This document shows, in pieces, positions 1 to 12,299 of a stretch of 64,000 bases of DNA. Below the pieces are notes generated by a model that saw nothing but the letters and a program-made list of their open reading frames with translations, did no database searches and was not told the DNA's origin. The position numbers and the translations under genes are program-made. The stretch covers positions 26,414,926 through 26,478,925 of the forward strand of contig NC_090185.1 of the NCBI RefSeq assembly GCF_024679245.1. The letters are read 5' to 3'. This stretch comes from Pseudorasbora parva. Taxonomy: Eukaryota > Chordata > Actinopteri > Cypriniformes > Gobionidae. Every line of letters starts with the position of its first letter. The stretch's first letter is position 1.

Positions 1-1688
1 AACTTAACCTTATTATTGTTTTTGTGCAAGTTTTTTTCTTCCATTTTGATATATGCAAATCCAGGATATTTATGTTTTCTGTTTTTGTTGTTATGATTGT
101 TCACTGAAAGATACACCCGTGCGTCATTTCCCTGATCTTGTGTACAGTGTAAGTTCTGCAATTAAAAAAAATATATAATTTTTCATTCTGTAGCCTGCAT
201 TATAGTGTAAGTTTTTAGTGTTTTATTTTTAGTTTATATAAAAAGCATATCATTTTTAATGTAATATTGTATATTTATCAATTATTGGTTATTGTGCATC
301 CCAAAAATGAAATATATATGCGCATCAACAAGCAGGTGTTTAGGAAAGTGTTGTTGTGGATTATATTTTGTGAGAAAGATCTCATTTTCAATGCATTCAT
401 GATTCTCACTCAGTATTACTTCTTATCTGCCTTGCAGTGGTCATTACATATGAGAGCAACTGACGCCGGTGACAATATTGTCCTGAATTTTTTGTTTGTT
501 TGTTTGCTCCGATAACAGCCCTCCAATTTTCCCACCGAGACGTGCTTATCGTAGCCAGGTTGTTTGCAGATGAGGTAAAGCAGGGAGAGAGATCAAATAT
601 TGCTCTAAGATCTCCAGCGGCCACATCCACTAATTACTAAACGTCTTAGGGCTGCAATGGAACACGCTAACAAACAGATTACGAAACGGCGAGCCGAACA
701 AATGAAAGTTTCTAATCCCCATTATGTCACAGTTACATTTGGTGAAAATAACAAAAAAGCTAGAAAGAATTCAGGTCTGCAGAAAGTCTGCTGTATCGAG
801 GATAAAGTAGCCATCTTTATACCAGATAACATCGTCCATGTGGACTGCAAGAGATAGTGCGCAATGTCGCCAGCTGAGGAAAAACCAAAGCCAGCCTTTC
901 CGGAGGCAAGCAATAAGTGATTGCAAGAGGATTGGAAAGAGCACGGGAGCTCATCCAAAGGAGGCAGTGCAATTTGCGATTCTCAAGAACCCTCTCTAAA
1001 TTGAACCTCATCTCCGACTGCAAATGTCAAATTATAGCGATATCCTCTCATCTGCACTGCTTCTTTTTCATGTCCAAGTATAGCGTGCGGCCCCTCGCGC
1101 TCCCCGCTCCTTGTTTCCCTCTCCTTGTCAAGAGCAGCCTTTTTTGGGTCTTTGTTCTTTCTGGTTCAAAAACCTCAGCCCCACTGAGCATCAGCAGGGA
1201 TTGCTCCAAGCTAAATCAAACTTTTTTAGAAAAAAAAAACGTTGTCCTGAGAGACATGCCCACATGCATTCTGACTAAAATCCACAACATGTTACAGCAA
1301 ATAAACAAGCATGCATTCTTTTGATTGGAGAGACCCAGATGAATTTATGAAGGCGGTTGAAAAATAAAAAGTCCTGCTGGACTACATGAATAAGAAAAGA
1401 GTTTGAGAAGAACCTTAATAAAACTCAAATTTGCAAAAGAGATTAAGATATATATAGGTCCAATGACAAAAAAAAAAAAAAGACTATCAGAGTTATAGAA
1501 AAAATGTCCAGAAACATTCCCACTAGTTACATGCATTGCTCATTGTTAGTTAAGAGCATTGTTACAGAAAGAATTATTCTTTGTTAACATTATTTAAACT
1601 GCCTCTATTCTCCATCCAATAAATACGTGTAGCCCCAACTCATAAAAACAAATTCTTGCAATGAAATGTAACCCAGACAGCAACATGG
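1..1688. other. Non-coding stretch, nothing recognised
   Basis: AT-rich sequence without a convincing gene, tRNA or transposon terminus. The short open frames lack splice signals and recognisable motifs. Homopolymer A runs occur near 1229-1238 and 1469-1481. Confidence 0.5.
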
Positions 1689-1766
1689 TGTTGGCCTAGA
1701 TCCGGCCCACATCTGGTACACATTGAATACACATGTACCAGATGTGGCCTGGATCTGGGCCGACAC
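1689..1766. repeat. Short palindromic element
   Basis: The left arm (about 1690-1720, GTTGGCCTAGATCCGGCCCA...) is mirrored by the right arm (about 1734-1765, ...TGGGCCGACAC) around a loop of roughly 13 bases. Both arms contain CAGATGTGG or its complement. It looks like a small foldback MITE or the core of one. No clear target duplication was seen. Confidence 0.55.
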
Positions 1767-2168
1767 ATTTTACTGGGGATGCCACAACTCTCAATATAAT
1801 ATTGAACCGTTCGGTACAACATTCACAGTTCAATTTTCTCCGTTTTTTTTTTTTTTTTTTTCGGTTTTGCCTTTAATTAATTATTTCTATTTTTCTCCAT
1901 TTCTGTTTTTAATACTTCTCTATTTATTTCGGCTCTTTTTGAGCGTGCCTGTGAGTCAACGCGTTGATATGAGCAAATATCCAATCATATGCACTAAAGT
2001 TAGATGCTTTAAAGCCTTGCCGGTTAAACATTTAATTTGCTTGCTTATGCACTTGTTTACATGCGTTGAGCGCGAGTACTAAAGCCTGTCAAACACACGT
2101 GATTACTGGACTAAGTAGTCTTACTGCGCTAATACTGTCAAAAACACACAAGGTTAACATATATAAAC
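1767..2168. other. Non-coding stretch with a poly-T tract
   Basis: Contains a T run at about 1844-1861. No gene or transposon end was recognised before the hAT-like terminus at 2169. Confidence 0.4.
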
Positions 2169-3076
2169 TAGGGGTGCAACAATACAATTAGTCCATGTCG
2201 CAATAAATTCCTCTGTTTTTTTTACCACGGTTTTCGGTAAATTTTTTTGCTAATCTATTCATAGGCGACAGGACCAGAAAGAGGTTAAGGAGATTTTTTT
2301 TTTTATTGTAATACTCTTCTTTATTTTACTTAAAACACTTGAAAAACCTTACTTAAACTTTTTAAAAAAAAACATACACATTGGCCAATGTAATAAGACG
2401 ACTCTTAGATGGGAAGGAAGGAGGCGGGAACCGGCGAACATTCAACAACTTTTATTAAATAAACAAAAACAAAACGTCCTCACGGACGACTGCCCGCACA
2501 CACATAACAAAACATAAACCAAACTCAACGTAAAGTCCAGGCCTGGTCCCCTCTCGTCCTTGACTGGTGTCGCTCGTCCTTAAATGCCTCCGAGCTCCCT
2601 CATGAGAGGACTCGAGTCCGGTGTGGCTCGCAGGTGACGCTCCTTCGCAATCACGTCCCCAGTCTCACTCGCTCCTCCCATGTCCCTCGCTCGTTCACCT
2701 CGCCACACAGTCAATTAAGTCCGCCTCGAAGATGTTACACAGTTCCTCGAGATGGCCGCCAGAGGTCCTCATCACATCCACCTCCTGTACCAACCCTTAA
2801 GCTCCATGAGCTCCCTCCACGACGGATGATGTAGCTGGCTCACACACCTGGTCAGACCCTCGCTGTGGTCTGGACTCCGGGGCGATGACTCCTCTCAACC
2901 TCTGCCTCGGTCCAGGCTCGTCGATCGCAGCAGGCCAGTCTCTATGGTCTGCGGTGGGCTCAGGCACTTCCTTCATGCTGGTCGTGGTTGGTGGTGGATG
3001 GCTGATCTCTGGCGGTGGTGGAGTGGGACTGGTACCACTGTCCTCTTCAGTGGGGCCGATGGTGAAAGGCGAGTGG

Positions 3077-3286
3077 TTATGTACCAGTACCCAATCCGCG
3101 AATGCGGTGAAGTCTTCCTTTGGACCGCCTGCTGAAACGCTCGCTCAGGCCGACGTAGTAAAAAACACTGAGTGAACAGTCTGGGAAGCGGGACAGGCAC
3201 GCGAGCTGGAGGAAGTCCCGGGTTTGTGCCTCCAGCGGGCGTTCTCCCTGCTCCAGGCAGAGGAGCTGGACATCGGGGAGGGCCAT
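3077..3286 (-). pseudogene. Decayed gag-proximal fragment of the LTR element
   Basis: A 69-residue minus-strand frame starts about 70 bases inside the LTR and contains LLCLEQGERPLEAQTRDF and FYYVGLSERF. From memory these strings resemble the region just after the 5' LTR in fish Gypsy-type elements. The frame ends early. Further minus-strand sequence down to about 2640 seems to continue the same protein in other frames, with stops. No zinc knuckle, protease or polymerase is present. It is non-functional. Confidence 0.4.
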
Positions 3287-3352
3287 GGGAAGACGGGGGA
3301 ACTCAAAAAAACACCACCAAAAAAAAAAAAAAACTGTTTTGGTCCATCGTTC

Positions 3353-3630
3353 TGTTACAGATCAGGTGTGTATGTCAAACTGACGAAGGCGAAGGAGAAC
3401 TTGAAACAGGAAACTTTTAATAGAAACATCACAGGAACATCCAGACACACCACAATACACAAACGATGCCGGACAAACACTGAGGGGAAACTACATACAC
3501 AGGGTTAAACGAGGTAATTAACAGGACACAGGTGATAGACATAACTCATAAGGAAGACTGGGGAGAAACTAGGTCACGGGGGCTGAACTCAAAACACAAA
3601 GAACACAGCAGACAGGTTATACATGTAACA
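3353..3630 (-). repeat. Solo-type LTR, minus strand
   Basis: Read on the minus strand it begins TGTTACATG and ends CTGTAACA, the TG...CA inverted termini expected of an LTR. An ATTAAA polyadenylation-like hexamer lies within its last third. The degenerate internal region follows immediately downstream on the minus strand. Confidence 0.55.
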
Positions 3631-4650
3631 ATTCCTAGTTTATTGTATAATATAATATAAATATAAAGATTTACAGTGGCAGCTCAGAGATGTACAGTAG
3701 CATTTAAGCATGAAATTGAATGAATGAATGTAGGCTAAAATTAAAACTACATCGTCTTCAATATACAATATACATTGATTGAAAGCTACTGTATTATTAC
3801 TTTATTCAAGTGATTTTTTTTCTTTGTCTATTTTAATACCTCTATAGTTTCAGAGGTGAACTGTCCCTTTAAGGACAAGCGTTCACAATCCCTAGTCTGC
3901 GCTGCTAAGACCTGCTCGCATCTCATACAGACACGCAATTTTACTTTCAATTTAGACATAACCGACTGTGTTTATATATGATATGTTATATCAGTGCGTA
4001 GACACACAGGCATACTCAAACAGAGCCGAAATAAACTAAAAGAAATATTTTAAACGAAGAGAAATAGAAATAGTTAATTAAATGCAAAACCAAAAAAAAA
4101 AGCAATTCAAAAGCACATATTGAACCGTGAATAGCGCACCAAACGGTTCGAAATTATATTTAGTATTGTGGCGTCCCTAATCTAAACACAGTTGGTTATG
4201 TCTAAAGTGAAAGTAAAATCATGTGTCTGTATAGGTCTTTAATTGACAGCAGCGCAGCCTAGTGAACATTTGTCCTTAAAGGGACAGTTCACCTCTGATA
4301 GTATGTTAATAAAACAACAAAAGACAAAGAGAAAATCACTCACTGCTCTTGAATTAAAAAAAAAACTTTAATACAGTAGCTTTTAATCAATGTATATTGA
4401 ATACTATGTAGTTTTCATTTTAGCCTACATTTATTCATTCAATGTCATACTTAAATGCTACTTTACATCTCTGAGCTGCCACTGTAAATATTTTATATTA
4501 TACAATACACTAGGAATGTGTACAAGGTTTTTTTAAGTAAAGTTTTAAGTTTAAGTAATGTTTTTAAATTCTTTTAAGTAAAATAAAGAAAGAGTATTAC
4601 AATAAAAAAATCTCCTTAACCTCTTTCTGTTCCTGTCGCCTAAGAATAGA

Positions 4651-5474
4651 ATATAACATAACCAGCCAGTGTTCAAAACTATCTCCTTTCCTTAGACCAA
4701 TTCACAATGGTAAGCTTGTAATAGTGTCTTATATTTTGAGTGGTACTGGTAGCGTTCTGCGGGAAATTCGAACACGGAGGAGTACGGTTAGCAGGCTACA
4801 TCGCAGGTGAGAATTCTGCAGGTGGCGGATCATTTATAGCCTTTTCTCACAGTGGCTGGAATAATTACATGTATCATTTTGATGGAGGATTGTAATCCAG
4901 AAAGATCCAAACCACAATCATCAGTGACAGCTGGAGATTCAATGAAAAGGAAAAGATTAAACAGAAATTAAAATCTACAGGTAGCTAATAAGCAGTAAAC
5001 ACAGTCATGCAATGTTTATGTTGTTAACATTAACAATTTGAGAACAAAGTATGACAATAATAATAATAATAATAATGCATGGTTTGATGTGAAATGAGCT
5101 AAGTGATCATTTAATGCCTTATTTTGGTCATAGTTCCAAGACGTGGATTCTGTGATTCCAAAGTACAGTATACACACCATTGATTGACAGCCACACATAC
5201 TCCTCAAACTTCAGATTCATTCACGCTGAGGAGCTGTGCTCATGTACAACCCACGTAAAGACGATAATTATGCAAATAATGGCAATCGCAGGTTTCAAAC
5301 AGAGACGGAGACAAAGAGGCAAAAGTTTTGGACTGCAGCTTTAAATTATATTATAAGCATGTTAACAGGCAGCCAATGAAGTCTGCAGGCTGGCATTATG
5401 CAAATGTATTACTTTGTTATGTAGGATTGAAACAGAACGTGAGACTGGACTTACTGATGACTCATTTCAAAAGT
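4651..5474. other. Non-coding stretch, nothing recognised
   Basis: No gene or clear transposon end. A short (AAT)n run lies near 5057-5076. Confidence 0.4.
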
Positions 5475-5503
5475 TTTTTTTTTTTTTGGGGGGGGGGGGG
5501 GTT
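5475..5503. repeat. T-run/G-run tract
   Basis: A run of T is directly followed by a run of G on the plus strand. The G run could in principle form a quadruplex. A similar T-then-G tract lies at 15400-15427. Confidence 0.8.
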
Positions 5504-6734
5504 ATAAATTCATAAATATTACATGATATTTTGCAATCATTTTATGACCATAGTTTGGTATTTAAAAAAGTAAAATCATGTTGTGATATTATATATTTGA
5601 AATGTTATGTTTATATACAAATCTATATCATTTCCTGTTTTATGTTTTTTTTCCCTGCACCATATGACTTTGATTTGGCGGACAAATGTTTTTCAAATGT
5701 TTATAATATATTAACTAAACCACTTTAAGATTATGATTAAGAATACGCAACTCGTATGCAACTTTTCTTTTAAGGAATTTCATTCTTTTTAATTAGCCTT
5801 TTTTCTTTATTGATTTTGTACCACCCCAATATTTGTACTAATATATATATACATATTGAACTTTTAAACAGAAATAAAAACTATATAAGTTATCATATGT
5901 ATGAATAGCATTGTAAGTGTATGTTTGAATATGTTTTTTCAGATTTTAAAATCTTTTCACAATCTCGGGCACAAGGATAAAACATCAATATTAGTTATGT
6001 ATCATGTAAGTAATAAGGTTCACTGATTTACAGAAAAGTATGTTTGGTGCCCATTGTGTTTGTCATTGTTTTGTCTTGAAGTTGTCATTTTATTATAACA
6101 TTATGATGCTTTCTCAGTAGCCCTCAAGGCTTCACAGCACAGGAAGTGGTGTGCAGTAAAAATGCCCGGCACTTGTAATCTTTTACATTGTGTGACTGAC
6201 AAACTTCTGAAAAACCTTCTCCTGAACCGCAGACGTTTGTGTCCTACAAAACCAAATCTCCTCAGCCTTGATAAGCACAGCCTGTGGAGTTTGGTACTGT
6301 GCACACAACTGTGTCCAAACCTATTACGACTGAGCTCCACATCCCCTCTCCCCAGAAGGCACGATCTTACTGAGTGTTTTTCTAATAGAGACAAGCTGTC
6401 CTGATACTCCAGCTATCCTATTTTTAAGTTGTTATGGATGACAAATCTCACAAATGCAAAATCAAGTTTTCAAACTTCTTTAAATTTCCAAAAAGTACAA
6501 GGTGGGAGGAATATTCAATGAATATACAAACTTTTTTGTGACACAGTTTTAGTTCAGTCAAGAAACTATTGAGGGTGCAGGCTAATTTCACTGACATCAT
6601 TACTACATGCTTAATCTGCAGCCAATGAGATTGCTTGCTCAACATTTAAATAGTCTGGTTCATTGATTGTTGTAAGTTCCTCTGAAATCTTCCAACTCCC
6701 CCAGCTCCAACCTGCCTAGATCTAGCAGCAAAAA
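5504..6734. other. Non-coding stretch, nothing recognised
   Basis: AT-rich up to about 6100. The short frames on both strands around 6101-6404 overlap each other and show no motif or splice structure. No transposon end was identified. Confidence 0.4.
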
Positions 6735-8072
6735 TCAACAGAAGCAGCAATAACCAGCAGATGTCATGTTGCAGAATCAACAGCAGCAGCAGCAATATTT
6801 AACCACAGCAGATGTAATAATCAACAGTATCAGTAATATTTAACAGCAGCAGATGTAATAATCAACAGTATCAGCAATATTTAACAGCAGCAGATGTAAT
6901 AATCAACAGCAGCAGCAGAAATATTTAAAAGCAGCAGCAGATGTAATAATCAACAGCATCAGCAATATTTAACAGCATCAGATGTAATAACTGCCAGCAG
7001 CAGATGTAATAATCAACAGCAGCAGCAGAAATATTTAACAGCAGCAGATGTAATAATCAACAGAAGCAGCAGCAGAAATATTTAACAGCAGCAGATCTAA
7101 TAATCAACAGAAGCAGCAGCAGAAATATTTAACAGCAGCAGCAGATGTAATAATCAACAGTATCAGCAATATTTAACAGCAGCAGATGTAATAATCAACA
7201 GCAGCAGATGAAATAATCAACAGCAGCAGCAGAAATATTTAATAGCAGCAGCAGCAGATGTAATAATCAACAGCATTAACAATATTAAACAGCAGCAGAT
7301 GTAATAATCAACAGCAGCAAATGTAATAATCAACAGCAGAAATATTTAACAGCAGCAGCAGATGTAATAGTCAACAGCATCAGCAATATTTAGAAGCAGC
7401 AGATGTAATAATCAACAGCAGCAGCAGAAATATTTAGCAGCAGATCTAATAATAAACAGCATCAGCAATATTTAGAAGCAGCAGATGTAATAATCAACAG
7501 CAGCAGCAGAAATATTTAGCAGCAGATCTAATAATCAAAAAGAAGCAGCAGCAGAAATATTTAACAGCAGCAGCAGATCTAATAATCAACAGAAGCAGCA
7601 GCAGAAATATTTAACAGCAGCAACAGATGTAATAATCAACAGCAGCAGCAGAAATATTTAACAGCAGCATAAAATGCAATAATCAACAGCATCAGCAATA
7701 TTACAGCATAAAATACAGCATAAATATTGCTAGAGCATCAGTAATATTACAGCATAAATTACAGCATAAAATGCAATAATCAACAGCATCAGCAATATTT
7801 AACAGCAGCAGCAGATGTAATAATCAACAGCAGCAGCAGCAGAAATATTTAGCAGCAGATGTAATAATCAACAGAAGCAGCAGCAGAAATATTTAGCAGC
7901 AGATGTAATAATCAACAGAAGCAGCAGCAGAAATATTTAACAGCAGCAGCAGATGTAATAATCAACAGAAGCAGCAATATTTTACAGCAGCAGATGTAAT
8001 CAACATCAGCAGCACTATTTAACAGTAGCAGAATTTTTTAACAGCAGCAGATGTAATCAACAGCAGCACTGT
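6735..8072. repeat. CAG-rich minisatellite, unit about 40-48 bp
   Basis: Tandem, variable units follow the pattern ATTTAACAGCAGCAG, then ATGTAATAATCAACAG, then CAGCAGCAGAAAT. Copies differ in the number of CAG triplets and in small substitutions (CATCAG, AGAAGCAG, GATCTAATAA). A variant block with CAGCATAAAATACAG lies near 7680-7770. Every unit carries TAA triplets, so no long frame crosses the array and it is not coding. It is bounded by ordinary AT-rich sequence. Confidence 0.9.
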
Positions 8073-8179
8073 AACAGAGCTAGTCCACCAAGACCAACTA
8101 AATTAACATTGCCAATAACAATAAATCTATTCAGAGAGCTGTCTTGATTGAAATATATACATTCTACCTGTCAACGTGT

Positions 8180-8640
8180 TTTTATACATTCTTTAATTGT
8201 CACCGAGATATTTGATCAAAAATACTATATGCGTAATACTCTGAAATATTATTACAATTTTTAAATAAACGTTTTCTAGTTTAATGTACCGTATCTAACA
8301 ATATACTCATGTGATGTAAAAGCTACATTTTCAGCATCATTCAGTGTCTGCATACACTGCAGTCTTCAGTCTCACATGAACCTTCAGAAATCATTCTACT
8401 ACTATAATGATTTGCTGCTTATTATTATCAGTGAAAATAGTTGTGCTAATTAATATTAGTGGTATCTATAATACATTTCCCTCAAGATTATTTTATGAAT
8501 AGAATGTTCAAAACAACAGCATTTATTTGAAATGTATATCTTTTGTAACATTATAAATGTCTTTACTGTCACTTTTGACATGTTAACGTGTCCTTGCTGA
8601 ATTAAGTATTAATAAAAAATACTACTTACCTCAAACCAGT
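8180..8640. repeat. Dispersed fish repeat, copy 1
   Basis: This shares collinear blocks with 27830-28260. Examples are the core around CAGTCTTCAGT, TCACATGA and CCTTCAGAAAT, then TTTGTAACATTATAAATGTC and a tail ending in TTGCTGAAT. I recall this pattern as an abundant dispersed repeat in cyprinid genomes but cannot name the family. No terminal inverted repeats or frame were found. Confidence 0.55.
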
Positions 8641-9274
8641 CATGTCAACATGTCAAAAATAGATGTGGTAACGTCCTTAATAATGGGGTTATATTGTTGG
8701 TCATTCACTGTTGAAAGAAAAAAAAGAATTTAGTCACACTCTTTTCTCATTCCCCTGGACTCAAAAGTGAAAATGTAAATGCGATAAAATGCAATTTGCA
8801 CACCAAACATCATTACATTTCGAGGGCAAATATCTAATTTCAAGGGTATCATTCCTTTTCTCCCCTGAATGTGCTTGTACAAATTAATGTTATCTATTTT
8901 TGATTGTTTTGTAACTACCGCTCCCAGGATTCATTTCTTGGGGGAATTGAAATAGGCACACGACCACAGCCAGAATCCCAGATAAGGAATTTTTGGTGCC
9001 CATAGCCATCGGTGTTCAATTTCTGCAAGAAGAAACAGTAATCAAATTCTTATCAAACACACTCCAGGGCTTAAAGACACGGGCAATCACTGACAGAGAA
9101 AATGAGATGAATGTGGCACTATTTGTCACATTACCAGAGGTGGTAAAAGATATACGTGAAATAACGAGCAGAGATTTACTGAGCCAAGCTATATAAAAAC
9201 CTTATTGAGCGCTGTTTAGCTATATGACTCACAGGGATTTTCGACAAATTAAATTCGTTATCATTTAATCACCC
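8641..9274. other. Non-coding stretch; one uninformative short frame
   Basis: A plus-strand open stretch around 8993-9196 has ordinary amino-acid composition. It lacks an ATG at its start, flanking splice signals and known motifs. I do not annotate it as a gene. Confidence 0.4.
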
Positions 9275-9494
<220 letters not shown>

Positions 9495-9503
9495 CAGTAT
9501 CTA

Positions 9504-11143
9504 CAGTGGGGCAAAAAAGTATTTAGTCAGCCACCAATTGTGCAAATTCTCTCTTTAAAAGATGAGAGAGAGCCATTTCATCATAGGTACACTTCAACTA
9601 TGAGAGACAGAATGAGAAACAAAAATCCAGAAAATCACATTGTCAGATTTTTAAATAATTTATTTGCAAATTATGGTGTAAAATAAGTATTTGGTCACTT
9701 ACAAACAAGCAAGATTTCTGGCTCAAAGAAATCTTAAAAATTACTTAAAAAGTTAAGAGAGGCCTGTAATTTTCATCATAGGTACACTTGAAAAAATCCA
9801 GACAATCACATTGTCAGATTTTTAAAGAATTTATTTGCAAATTATGGTGGAAAATAAGTATTTGGTTAATAACCAAGTTCATCACAATACTTTCATATAT
9901 ACCCTTTGTTGGCAATGGCAGCGGTCAAAGATTTTCTTTAAGTCTCCACAAGGTTTTTACACACTGTTGCTGGTAGTTTGACCTATTCCTCCATGCAGAT
10001 CTCCTCTAGAGCAGTGATGTTTTGGGGCTGTCGCTGGGCAACACGGATTTTCAACTCCCTCCAAAGATTTTCTATGGGGTTGAGATCTGGAGACTGGCTA
10101 GGCAAGTCTAGGACCTTGAAATGCTTCTTGTGAAACCACTCCTTCATTGCTCGGGTTGTGTGTTTGGGATAATTGTCATGCTGAAAGACCCAGACAAATT
10201 TCATCCTCAATGCCCTTGCTGATGGAAGGAGTGTTTTACTCAAAATCTCACGATAAATGCCCCCATTCATTATTTCCTTTACAAGCATCAGTCGTATTGG
10301 TCCCTTTGCAGAAAAAACAGCCCCAAAGAATTATGTTTCCGACCCCATGCTTCACGGTAGGTATGGTGCAACTCAGCATTCTTTCTCCTCCAAACACGAC
10401 AAGTTGAGTTTTTACCAAAAAGTTCTGTTTTGGTTTCATCTGACCATATGACATTCTCCCAATCCTCTTCTGGATCATCCAAATGCTCTCTAGCAAACTT
10501 CAGACGGGCCCGGATATGTACTGTCTTAAGCAGGGTGACACGTCTGGCACTGCATAGTGTGTTACTGATGATTTTTGCTCACCGTTCTTGTAATCATTTT
10601 GACCCCACAGGGTGAAATCTTGCGTGGAGCCCCAGACCAAGGCAGATTATCAGTGGTCTTGTACGTGTTCCAATTTCTAATAATTGCTCCCACAATGGAT
10701 TTCTTCACACCAAGCTGCTTAACTATTGCAGATTCAGTCTTCCCAGCCTGGTGCAAGTCTACAATTTTGTCAGTTGTCACCTTTAACAGTTCTTTGGTCT
10801 TCGCCATAGTGGAGTTTGGAGTCTGACTGTTTGATATCGTGGACAGGTGTCTTATATACTAATAATGAGTTCAAACTGGTGCCATTAATACAGGTAACAG
10901 GACAGAGGAGCATCTTAAAGAAGTTACAGGACTGTGAGAGCCAGAAATCTTGCTTATTTGTAAGTGACCAAATACTTATTTTACACCATAATTTGCAAAT
11001 AAATTATTTAAAAATCTGACAATGTGATTTTCTGGATTTTTGTCTCTCAAGTGTACCTATGATGAAATGGCTCTCTCTCTCATCTTTTAAAGTGGGAGAA
11101 CTTGCACAATTGGTGGCTGACTAAATACTTTTTCGCCCCACTA
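9504..11143 (-). mobile_element. Tc1-like transposon, 1.64 kb
   Basis: The left terminus CAGTGGGGCAAAAAAGTATT is mirrored at the right end (AATACTTTTTCGCCCCACTA). TA flanks both sides, which is the Tc1/mariner target duplication. The terminal repeats are long, roughly 200 bases, and carry internal direct repeats ending near CAAATACTTATTTTACACC. On the left side part of the repeat is duplicated (second copy about 9740-9865). The termini resemble the Passport-type Tc1 group from memory. The minus strand carries a broken transposase. Confidence 0.9.
9893..10807 (-). pseudogene. Tc1 transposase, frameshifted
   Basis: A Tc1/mariner transposase cuts and pastes DNA at TA sites using a DDE catalytic triad. 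The minus-strand start [20 protein letters not shown] opens the paired helix-turn-helix domain, which runs to about residue 80 ([14 protein letters not shown]). After a frameshift come VIWSDETK (first Asp) and [11 protein letters not shown]. After another shift come [11 protein letters not shown] (second Asp) and DLNPIENLW (Glu). All three catalytic residues are visible, but in different frames. A stop follows LEEICMEE, and the usual C-terminal region decays beyond it. The gene has at least two frameshifts and is inactive. It is bounded closely by the element's inverted repeats. Confidence 0.9.
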
Positions 11144-11909
11144 TATCTATCCATCCATCCATGTATTTATTCTCTTTTGTACTTGCATAGACAGAATTGA
11201 GATTATTATTAGTTGTAGTAGATTTAGATTTGTACTTTAATGAGGCTATTTAGTTATTTACATTAATATTTATTTAAATGTATTAAAATAGGACCAATTT
11301 AATGAAAGGAGTCATGCATTCAGAAATCAACTTTCCCTTGAGCTTTTGATATATAAAAGGTCATGGTAATATAAGAATATACTGTAAGTTTCAGAGTTGA
11401 CGTTCTTGTTAGTCAAAGAAAGGGTTTATTGACACTAGACCCAGAAAACGACAGGCCAAGTAGTAAAAAAATAACATTCCAATCAATTGCCGGTGGATGA
11501 GAGATAAATCATTGTGTTTGTTTGATAAAGACTTTTTGTGAGCCCTGTTGGCGATTCATTCCGGTTGCTGTTTCTCCACATGCTTTCAAAACAATACCCA
11601 CATGCACTGACAGGGGACCTGGAGCTCAATATAATATGCAAATCTTATCCAAACCTAGCTGTGGGTATTTAATTGCAAGTCTTCAGTGCAGCACAGCCAA
11701 GAAAACCAAGTGTTCCATGAGATAGGCTAAAAACCAGGGAAAATTGGATAATTTAATAAATGTATTTATTTATTTGTTTGTTTATATTTACATTATTTAT
11801 ATTTATATTCACATAATTTATAATATATTTTATACTGTATTTTATTTATTATTATATTATACTTATTTGTTTAGATAAATGGAATTTCAATAATTGTAGA
11901 TTTAAGACC

Positions 11910-11994
<85 letters not shown>

Positions 11995-12299
11995 ATTTAT
12001 TTGTATTTATATATTACAGTATCTATACTAACATAATTGTTTGAGGTTGTGTGTTTTATTCTTAACAATTAAATGGGGGATATTTTTATTTATTTCTATT
12101 TAAATGACCATAAGACCTTTTTATGATAATTTAATGAGGGCTACTTATTTATCCATATGTATTCAAATGTATTGTATCCTTTGTTTATATATTAATACAG
12201 TATTTATACAGAGAGAATTGATTGAGATGTTTTACATTCTTAGAATAATTTATTTTGAAGCAATGTCAGAATCAGGCTTTGGTGCGAGAAATTAATATC
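11144..12299. other. AT-rich non-coding stretch with microsatellite
   Basis: No gene found. It contains the (ATT)n tract at 11908-11991 and short Tatoid TATTTATTTA runs near 11755-11870. Confidence 0.4.
11908..11991. repeat. (ATT)n microsatellite
   Basis: Uninterrupted ATT triplets over about 84 bases. Confidence 0.95.

Larger units (their letters stand above)
2383..3630 (-). mobile_element. LTR-retrotransposon fragment (Ty3/Gypsy-like), minus strand
   Basis: A 278-base LTR-like segment is followed on the minus strand by a degenerate gag-proximal region. The insertion interrupts an otherwise collinear inverted-repeat arm, with ATT on both sides (2380-2382 and 3631-3633) as a possible residue of the target duplication. 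No second LTR is present, so the 3' part is missing. An A run at 3320-3333 and several stops show decay. Family placement rests on the general look of the gag-proximal sequence and is tentative. Confidence 0.5.
2169..4179. mobile_element. hAT-like element with nested LTR-retroelement insertion
   Basis: The left end reads TAGGGGTGCAACAATAC. The right end, read on the other strand, is TAGGGACGCCACAATAC. The flanking octamers ATATAAAC (2161-2168) and ATCTAAAC (4180-4187) match at 7 of 8 positions, as expected for a decayed 8-bp hAT duplication. No transposase is seen, so this is a non-autonomous or internally rearranged copy. It contains the left arm of a long inverted repeat and is interrupted by the 2383-3630 insertion. 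Confidence 0.55.
2253..4650. repeat. Long imperfect inverted repeat split by an insertion
   Basis: Segment 3631-3978 is the imperfect reverse complement of about 4183-4512. Segment 2253-2382 is the imperfect reverse complement of about 4513-4650 (compare AGGCGACAGGACCAG with its mirror near 4630). If the 2383-3630 insertion is removed, the two left pieces form one arm of roughly 480 bases. The spacer holds the right terminus of the hAT-like element, so the right arm lies outside that element. This may be a second, inverted partial copy. Confidence 0.7.

Noticed and set aside
6735..8072. Possible poly-glutamine coding region
   Set aside because: CAG blocks are separated by TAA stops in every unit, and no frame remains open.
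6735..8072. CRISPR-like repeat array
   Set aside because: Units are contiguous variants of one sequence without unique spacers, in a eukaryotic context.
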